Origin: Clostridiales bacterium
Lineage (GTDB): Bacteria > Bacillota > Clostridia > Christensenellales > Aristaeellaceae
Assembly: GCA_024695415.1 (NCBI GenBank)
Contig: JAILIE010000046.1
Coordinates: 1 to 36,857, forward strand
Length of the DNA stretch: 36,857 bases
Direction of reading: 5' to 3'
Below the pieces are notes generated by a model, which saw only the letters and a list, made by a program, of their open reading frames with translations, was not told the DNA's origin and searched no databases. Shown one piece after another: positions 31,025 to 36,857 of this stretch; position 1 is the first letter of the stretch; each line of letters begins with the position of its first letter. A program made the position numbers and the translations under genes.

Positions 31025-31065
31025 GGGGGCTTTCCGATCGCCCCCCCCAGGCCCCCTTCGGCCGG
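31024..31065 (+). repeat. Structured 3'-UTR repeat element, copy 4 (short form)
   Basis: It begins at the last base of the permease stop. It keeps the second hairpin only: GGGGGC (31025-31030), loop TTTCCGATC (31031-31039), GCCCCC (31040-31045). A CCTTCGGCCGG tail follows. The loop equals that of copies 1 and 2 while the stem sequence differs completely, yet it still pairs. Confidence 0.65.
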
Positions 31066-31127
31066 TGTCTGCAGGGGAGTATCCGGAAGAACAGACAGGG
31101 AACGGAAAAATAAAGGAGGACAGACCC

Positions 31128-32864
31128 ATGAAGAAACTGACTGCGATCCTGCTGGTATGCGCGATGCTGCTGGGCGCCGGCGCGGCCCTGGCGGAAACCG
31201 GAGCGGAGACGGAGGAGCCGGCGATCCGGCTGGACGTCTACAGCCAGCTGGCGAACTATTCCGGTGTGCAGGGCGGCTGGAGCGCCGTGCTCATGAAGGA
31301 TATGTTCAACGTGGAAATCAATATCATCCCGGAACAGGACGGCACCTACGCCACCCGGATGGAATCCGGCAGCCTGGGTGACATCGTCGTGTGGGGCGCG
31401 AACGGAACCGACTACCAGAACGCCGTGCAGAAGGGCATGCTCCTGGACTGGGAACAGTTCGACCTCGGCAAGACCTACGCGCCCTATATCATGGAAAACT
31501 ACCAGGCCGCGCTGGAAAGCAACCGCTCGATCGGCGGGGACGACAAGATTCACGGCTTCGGATTCAACGTCGCGTTTTCCGCGGACGCCCACCAGTCCTT
31601 CTTCTACACCTGGGATATCCGCTGGGACCTGTACAAGGAACTGGGATATCCGGAAGTGTATGACCTGGACGATATGGTCGAACTGTTCACGCAGATGAAG
31701 GAAATCTGCCCGACGGACGAGATCGGCAACGAAACCTACGCCCTGAGTTCCTGGCCGGACTGGGATGGCAACATGGTCATGTATGTCAAGGCCCTGGGCA
31801 CCGCGTTCTACGGCTACGACGAACTGGGCTTCGGACACTATAATCCGGAGAACGGCGAGTTCCTCTCCTGCCTGGACGACGACAGCGTCTACATGGAGTG
31901 CCTGCGGTTCTTCAACAAGCTGTACCGCGCGGGACTGCTGGACCCGGGATCTTCCACCAACACCTATGACAAGATGAGCGAAAAGCTGAAGAACGGCGGC
32001 ACCTTCTGGTCCATCTTCAACTATGCCGGCTCCATGGCCTACAATACCGAAAAGCACCTGAGCGAAGGCAAGTACATGTATTCCCTGGTGCCCGAGGACG
32101 CCACCCCCATTGTATACGGCCTGGGATCCACCGGCGGAAACCGGATCTGGAGTATCGGCAACTATACCCAGTATCCGGAGCTGTGCCTGAAAATCCTGAA
32201 CTGGCTGGCGACCCCGGAAGGATCCATGACCATGTGGTACGGACCGAAGGGACTGACCTGGGACTATGACGAAAACGGCGGCATGTACTTTACCGAGCTG
32301 GGCAAACTGACTTCCAGCGACAGCTCCTACAACATGGCCGGGGTGCAGTGGACCTCCCCCTATACCGGAAAGACCTACGAGCTCAGCGGAACCTACAACG
32401 ACGGCTCCCTGCAGATTAACAACACCACCCTGTCCAAGGATATGATCAATCCGGACGGAAACGGCATCGAGACTTTCAACAAGGATACCTGGGCCTCCGT
32501 CGTGACCGCGACCACCTACCCGATCCAGGAGGACTGGCGGGAGAAGACCGGCGCGGTGCTGGCGGACGATTATATGGAATCCCGGGTGGATGAATACGGC
32601 GACAAGAAGTACGTCGTGATGCCGGATATCCCCTATGCCGAGGGAGAAAAGTCCTCCGACCTGGACCTGAAATGGAAGAACTGCGCCAAGACCGTAAAGG
32701 ATTATTCCTGGCGAGCGATCAACGCGAAGACGGACGGTGAGTTCAACTTCCACGTCAGCGAGATGAAGCGCCTTTGCGAATCCTACGGATACGCGGAATG
32801 CGTGGCATGGTGCGAGCAGGAAGCGGCCAGGATGTGGGAACTGACGCAGCAGATGGGGCAGTGA
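31128..32864 (+). CDS. Extracellular solute-binding protein of carbohydrate ABC importer
   Basis: The 578-aa protein has a signal peptide (KKLTAILLVCAMLLGAGAALA) with a type I cleavage site near ALA-ETG, and the mature protein looks like a large family-1 type solute-binding protein as used with LplB/YtcP permeases. Examples of expected patterns are EQDGTYATRMESGSLGDIVV near the N-terminus and LCLKILNWLATPEGSMTMWY later. No lipobox cysteine is present, which is unusual for a monoderm binding protein. ATG 31128 is chosen because AAAGGAGG (31112-31119) lies 8 bp before it and the signal peptide starts there; an in-frame ATG at 31065 has neither. It follows the two permeases and precedes GH5, so it is the probable ligand receptor for the products. 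Confidence 0.88.
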   Translation: MKKLTAILLVCAMLLGAGAALAETGAETEEPAIRLDVYSQLANYSGVQGGWSAVLMKDMFNVEINIIPEQDGTYATRMESGSLGDIVVWGANGTDYQNAVQKGMLLDWEQFDLGKTYAPYIMENYQAALESNRSIGGDDKIHGFGFNVAFSADAHQSFFYTWDIRWDLYKELGYPEVYDLDDMVELFTQMKEICPTDEIGNETYALSSWPDWDGNMVMYVKALGTAFYGYDELGFGHYNPENGEFLSCLDDDSVYMECLRFFNKLYRAGLLDPGSSTNTYDKMSEKLKNGGTFWSIFNYAGSMAYNTEKHLSEGKYMYSLVPEDATPIVYGLGSTGGNRIWSIGNYTQYPELCLKILNWLATPEGSMTMWYGPKGLTWDYDENGGMYFTELGKLTSSDSSYNMAGVQWTSPYTGKTYELSGTYNDGSLQINNTTLSKDMINPDGNGIETFNKDTWASVVTATTYPIQEDWREKTGAVLADDYMESRVDEYGDKKYVVMPDIPYAEGEKSSDLDLKWKNCAKTVKDYSWRAINAKTDGEFNFHVSEMKRLCESYGYAECVAWCEQEAARMWELTQQMGQ

Positions 32865-32872
32865 CATTCGTT

Positions 32873-32901
32873 CCCCTCTCCGCTGGAGAGGGGACTTTTT
32901 T
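32873..32901 (+). terminator. Rho-independent terminator between binding protein and GH5
   Basis: CCCCTCTCC (32873-32881), loop GCT, GGAGAGGGG (32885-32893), then AC and six T residues. It lies 30 bp before the GH5 start. As no promoter is clear in between, GH5 is probably reached by partial read-through. Confidence 0.9.
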
Positions 32902-32930
32902 CATCATCCAGATTTTCGGAGGAACGGAAA

Positions 32931-34721
32931 ATGAAACGTATACTCTGCGCCGCCCTGGTACTGGCGGTCCTGTGCCCCTGCCTGGCGGCCGCCGAAGGAG
33001 ATGATCCTGAGATGGACCTGAGCGGGCTGACCGCGGTCGAAATGACGCGGCTGATGGGAAACGGCATTAACCTGGGCAACACGATGGAGGCCTGCAACAA
33101 CGGGAAAAGCGGCGGAAACACCACCGCCGATCCGAAGCATTACGAAACGTACTGGGGACAGCCGGTGACCACCGCGGGCATGCTGAAGGGCATGAAGGAA
33201 GCAGGGTTCGACACCGTGCGGATTCCCGTGGCCTGGATCACGAACGCCACGCGCCTGCCGGAGGGTGATTCCACGATTTCCCCGGCGTACCTGGACCGGG
33301 TGGAGGAAATTGTGAACGATGCCCTGGACGCCGGTATGTTCGTGATCGTCAACGACCACTGGGACGGCGGCTGGTGGGGCATGTTCGGGTCGGACTCGGA
33401 GGAAATCCGCCGGAAGGCGATGGATACCTATATCCATATGTGGCAGCAGATCGCCGCGCGCTTCGCCGCGTATGACGACCGCCTGATTTTCGAGAGCGCC
33501 AACGAGGAGCTCGGCGCGCGGTTCGACGAGAATTCCCCGCTGTTCTGCCAGGATTCCATGGATCACCTGATGCCGGAAAACGAGCGCTACGCCCTGACCA
33601 ATAAAATCAACCAGGCTTTTGTCGACACCGTCCGCGCCGCGGGAGAATATAACGCGAACCGTTTCCTCCTGATCGCCGGCTACGGCACGAACATCGACAA
33701 GACCTTTGACAGCCGCTTCCGGATGCCGGAGGACAGCGCGAAAAAGCGCCTGATGGTTTCCGTGCACTACTACGACCCCTGGAACTACTGCGGCGCGTCC
33801 GACGCGGCCGGCGCGACGCCCTGGGGAAAGCGGAAGGACTATGAGGACATGTATTCCTCCCTCAGCCGGATGAAGAAATTCACAGCGGAGGGATACGGCG
33901 TCGTCATCGGCGAGTACGGCGCCCTGCCGGGCGGCGACGGGGTGATGAAGGACAACGCCGCGGCATATCATAAGGCATTCCTGGACTGCTGCGACGCGCT
34001 GGACTATACCTCCTGCCTGTGGGACTGCAGCGGCTTCTTTATCCGCCGGGAGCTGAGAATGACGAACGATGAGATGGCGGCGGTCTATGCCGGGCGGAAC
34101 GCCGCGTCCGAATCCGGAAAGGACTATTCCGCTGTTGCGCGGGCCGGGAAGGAAGCGCTGGACGCCGCCGCGGCCGCGGCGCCGGAATCCCTGGTCATCA
34201 CAGCCCATACCCCTTCAGACGGTAAATGCGTCGCCTGGATTATGTTCAACGACGGCAGCTACGGCGTGACCTACAGCGTAGGCGACGTCTACACGCCGGA
34301 TTCGATCACCCGCGGCGTCGTCCCGACGGACGCGGAGATCACCGGCGAGGGCACCTACACCGTCGCGCTCGACTTTACCGGCACGAAGCAGGGATACGCC
34401 GCGAACACCGCGTTCAGCGCCGTCGGCATCACGGACGGCGAGGACCTCTATCCCGGATGGTGCATCAACATCACCGAGCTGAAGATCAACGGGGAGCCCG
34501 TTAAGATGAAGGGACGGAACTACACCTGCTCGGATGACGGGCACTGCACCCGGACGAACCTTTTCAACGAATGGGTGGACGTGAAAAACGACCGGGGACG
34601 CGCCCGCGTGATGTTCGGCGACCTGACGGGAATTTCCGCCACGGTGCTGGACCGCGGGGCAGACTGCATGCGCCGGATCGAGACCATCGAGGTCACCTTT
34701 GCCTACGGCCCGCACAGATAA
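32931..34721 (+). CDS. Secreted GH5 glycoside hydrolase with C-terminal putative binding module
   Basis: The 596-aa enzyme has a signal peptide (RILCAALVLAVLCPCLAAA) and a GH5 catalytic domain (about 25-400). The domain shows NGINLGNTMEA, GFDTVRIPVAW, VIVNDHWDGGWW, the acid/base Glu192 in ESANEE and the nucleophile Glu328 in VVIGEYGA. This fits beta-glucanase, endoglucanase or mannanase activity; the exact substrate cannot be told. Residues about 420-595 form a separate module with GTYTVALDF, AFSAVGITDGEDLYPGW, ELKINGEPVK, YTCSDDGHCTRTNLFNEWV and IETIEVTF. It is homologous to the modules of the protein at 25216-27555. GGAGG lies 8 bp before the ATG. Confidence 0.93.
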   Translation: MKRILCAALVLAVLCPCLAAAEGDDPEMDLSGLTAVEMTRLMGNGINLGNTMEACNNGKSGGNTTADPKHYETYWGQPVTTAGMLKGMKEAGFDTVRIPVAWITNATRLPEGDSTISPAYLDRVEEIVNDALDAGMFVIVNDHWDGGWWGMFGSDSEEIRRKAMDTYIHMWQQIAARFAAYDDRLIFESANEELGARFDENSPLFCQDSMDHLMPENERYALTNKINQAFVDTVRAAGEYNANRFLLIAGYGTNIDKTFDSRFRMPEDSAKKRLMVSVHYYDPWNYCGASDAAGATPWGKRKDYEDMYSSLSRMKKFTAEGYGVVIGEYGALPGGDGVMKDNAAAYHKAFLDCCDALDYTSCLWDCSGFFIRRELRMTNDEMAAVYAGRNAASESGKDYSAVARAGKEALDAAAAAAPESLVITAHTPSDGKCVAWIMFNDGSYGVTYSVGDVYTPDSITRGVVPTDAEITGEGTYTVALDFTGTKQGYAANTAFSAVGITDGEDLYPGWCINITELKINGEPVKMKGRNYTCSDDGHCTRTNLFNEWVDVKNDRGRARVMFGDLTGISATVLDRGADCMRRIETIEVTFAYGPHR

Positions 34722-34732
34722 AAACGGACAGC

Positions 34733-34774
34733 AAAAACCGGGGAACGGTTCGGGGAAACCATCTCCCGGTTTTT
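34733..34774. terminator. Bidirectional terminator between convergent genes
   Basis: AAAAACCGGG (34733-34742) pairs with CCCGGTTTTT (34765-34774), with a smaller GGTT/AACC hairpin in the loop. The A-run on one arm and T-run on the other allow termination from both sides: GH5 on + and the GGDEF gene on -. Confidence 0.88.
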
Positions 34775-34781
34775 CTTTTCC

Positions 34782-36503
34782 TTATCTTCCGGCTTTCTTG
34801 GCCCGTTTGTCCTCGTACATCAGCGCGTCCGCCCGGGCAAAGACATCGGCGAAGCAGGTCTCTCCCTGATACCGCGCCATGCCGCAGGCGAGGACCGCTT
34901 CCCCGGTTTCCATGTGCCGGCGGTTGATTTCCTCCAGCGCTTCGATGCGCTCCTCCATATGCTCGTAGTCTGAATCCCGGGAAATGACAGCGAACTCGTC
35001 GCCGCCGATCCGGAAGACAGCGCTGTGGCGGAAGGCGTCGCAGAGCATTTCACAGGCCTGGCGGATGTAGTCGTCCCCGGCCGCGTGGCCGAGCGTGTCG
35101 TTGACTGTCTTCAGGTTGTTCAGGTCAAACACCGCGACGGCGAACTGAAGCTTTTCCCCGAGGGCGATCCGGTAATTCAGCTCGTTTTCCATATCCGTGT
35201 ATCCCAGCTTGTTCCGCACGCCGGTCAGCCCGTCTTTCCGGGCCAGCAGGCGGGCGGATTCCAGGCGCCGGTCAAATTCCGCTTCCTGCCGGACCTGGGT
35301 GTCGATGTTCTGGACGCCGACGATCAGCTGCGGGCCTTCCTTTTCCTGGACAATGGCGGCACGGAGGCGGACATGGACCAGCTGCCCCTCCATCATCAGC
35401 CGGTAGCGCATGGAAAAGGAGCCGTCCTCCTCAATCGCCCGCATGACGTTTTCCCGCGTAAAGTTATGCAGGAAAAGGTCCAGGTCCTCGCGGCAGACCG
35501 TGGAACGCGCGTTGACCGCCGAACTGGCGAAGAAATCATCCCCCTGTTTCGCCAGGCCGAGGGTTTCATAGGCGGAGGTGACGCTGTACTCGATATATTT
35601 TCCGGACTGAGGATCCACGGTATAGAAGACCGTGAAATCCCCGGCCAGCGCGATCACCCGGTTGAAGGCGTTCTTTTCCTCACGGATCCGCTCGGCGGCT
35701 TCCTGTTCCTTCATCTGCGAATCCACATCCATCACGCCGAAAACGAGGTAATTTTCGTCTTCCTCCATCCGCGTGGCCTTCATGCTCATGTAGCGGGGAA
35801 CGCCGTCCACCATCAGGCGGTAGGTGAGGGTGAAACGGCCGAACTCATCCAGGGAACGCAGGATGTTTTCTTTTGTGAACGCGTCCAGGAAATCGGACCG
35901 GTCCAGGGCATAGAGCTGTGTTTCCGCGTCCTTTCCGGCCTGGACGAAGAAATCCTCCCCGTCGCGGATGACGGTCATGCGGCCGCTTGCGGTATCCGTG
36001 CTGAACTCCGTAAAGCGGTCGTTTGCGATGTTGACGTAATACAGATAATTGTAGTCTGAGGACAGGGCGTGGGCAATCCCGGAGAAGGTGACGACCTGGG
36101 AACGCGCCTGTTCGAGGGTGGAACGCATTTCCTGTGTTTCCTGTTTGACCTGAAGCGCTTCCGTGATCTGCCGGAAAGCGCGGTCATGGCTGCGCCGCAG
36201 GAGGGCGACGCTTGCATAGCAGGCGGCGGCGCCCAGGAAGACGATGACGATCTTCACGGCGTTGACGTCGGTATACCGGAAGAATGAATGGTCTGTGGAA
36301 AAGAAGAACATGGAATAAAGAAGCATCATAACGCCGGATACCGCGCCGGGAATGACGCCGCAAGCACCGGTGAACACCACCAGCGCGGAAATCAGGATCA
36401 TGTTCGGGTTGGGTATGTTGAACCGGTATACCAGGAAGATCAGCAGGCCCGTCACGAGCACGGAAAGGCCTGTCCACATAATCTGGCTGTGTTTGTCCTT
36501 CAT
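34782..36503 (-). CDS. Membrane diguanylate cyclase with two PAS-like domains
   Basis: The 573-aa protein makes cyclic di-GMP from two GTP. It has four N-terminal TM segments within residues 8-102. A helical linker follows, then two similar PAS-like sensor domains (about 150-275 and 290-410). Both share a pattern such as [23 protein letters not shown] and [23 protein letters not shown], so they are a tandem duplication. The GGDEF domain (about 420-570) has [28 protein letters not shown] and an intact GGDEF (500-504). The RxxD product-inhibition site normally found just before GGDEF is absent (FRHS there). No EAL domain is present. It is the only minus-strand gene in the window. Start ATG with GGGAGGG about 7 bp upstream. 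Confidence 0.92.
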   Translation of the reverse strand: MKDKHSQIMWTGLSVLVTGLLIFLVYRFNIPNPNMILISALVVFTGACGVIPGAVSGVMMLLYSMFFFSTDHSFFRYTDVNAVKIVIVFLGAAACYASVALLRRSHDRAFRQITEALQVKQETQEMRSTLEQARSQVVTFSGIAHALSSDYNYLYYVNIANDRFTEFSTDTASGRMTVIRDGEDFFVQAGKDAETQLYALDRSDFLDAFTKENILRSLDEFGRFTLTYRLMVDGVPRYMSMKATRMEEDENYLVFGVMDVDSQMKEQEAAERIREEKNAFNRVIALAGDFTVFYTVDPQSGKYIEYSVTSAYETLGLAKQGDDFFASSAVNARSTVCREDLDLFLHNFTRENVMRAIEEDGSFSMRYRLMMEGQLVHVRLRAAIVQEKEGPQLIVGVQNIDTQVRQEAEFDRRLESARLLARKDGLTGVRNKLGYTDMENELNYRIALGEKLQFAVAVFDLNNLKTVNDTLGHAAGDDYIRQACEMLCDAFRHSAVFRIGGDEFAVISRDSDYEHMEERIEALEEINRRHMETGEAVLACGMARYQGETCFADVFARADALMYEDKRAKKAGR

Positions 36504-36531
36504 GGGGATCCCTCCCTGCGGGATGTCGTAA

Positions 36532-36857
<326 letters not shown>

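Overview
This GC-rich, densely packed window looks like a chromosome segment from an anaerobic, plant-fibre-degrading clostridial Firmicute of the gut or rumen. That is an inference. It rests on a pyruvate:ferredoxin oxidoreductase, clostridial-style HflX and MoxR/vWA gene sets, strong AGGAGG-type ribosome binding sites, and a LacI-controlled glycan-uptake locus with a GH5 glycanase. No rRNA, tRNA, CRISPR array, transposase or phage gene was seen. All genes except the GGDEF gene near the right end are on the + strand.

Layout. (1) 1-944: 3' end of a pyruvate:ferredoxin oxidoreductase gene. (2) 1071-8518: a housekeeping and ribosome-biology run: 16S rRNA dimethyltransferase (rsmA/ksgA), dUTPase (dut), a GNAT-phosphomannose isomerase fusion, HflX carrying an N-terminal JAMM-like domain, and a Tet(M)/EF-G-like GTPase fused to a YacP/Rae1-type NYN nuclease. 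(3) 8543-10743: a condensation-type acyltransferase followed by a zinc-ribbon membrane protein. (4) 10924-22960: an eight-gene, mostly overlapping cluster. It holds an exported membrane protein, an ABC ATPase, an ABC permease, a three-TM Ala/Gly-rich protein, a MoxR ATPase, a DUF58 protein, a BatA-like vWA protein and a two-vWA protein. (5) 23019-23825: a secreted papain-fold-like protein. (6) 24071-34721: a glycan locus with a LacI regulator and operator, a membrane-anchored coiled-coil protein with four tandem beta-rich modules, two LplB/YtcP-type permeases with large N-terminal additions, a solute-binding protein, and a secreted GH5 enzyme. The enzyme's C-terminal module is homologous to the modules of the coiled-coil protein. 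(7) 34782-36503: a minus-strand membrane diguanylate cyclase, convergent with the GH5 gene across a shared terminator. (8) 36592-36857: promoter, structured leader and 5' end of rpsB.

How it may work together. In the glycan locus, GH5 and the anchored multi-module protein share a domain that I read as an unassigned carbohydrate-binding module. The proposed path is: the secreted enzyme cuts a beta-glucan or hemicellulose, the anchored protein holds the polymer or the products near the cell, and the binding protein plus two permeases import the oligosaccharides. No import ATPase is encoded here, so one from elsewhere must be used. One permease carries a Wzz-like extracytoplasmic domain, which is unusual. 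In the HflX/GTPase-nuclease pair, two ribosome-acting GTPases sit 4 bp apart, one with an mRNA-cleaving type of domain, suggesting a stalled-ribosome response module.

The intergenic regions carry several short repeat families. The most notable is a structured element found four times directly after stop codons. Its stems show compensatory changes around a conserved TTTCCGATC loop.
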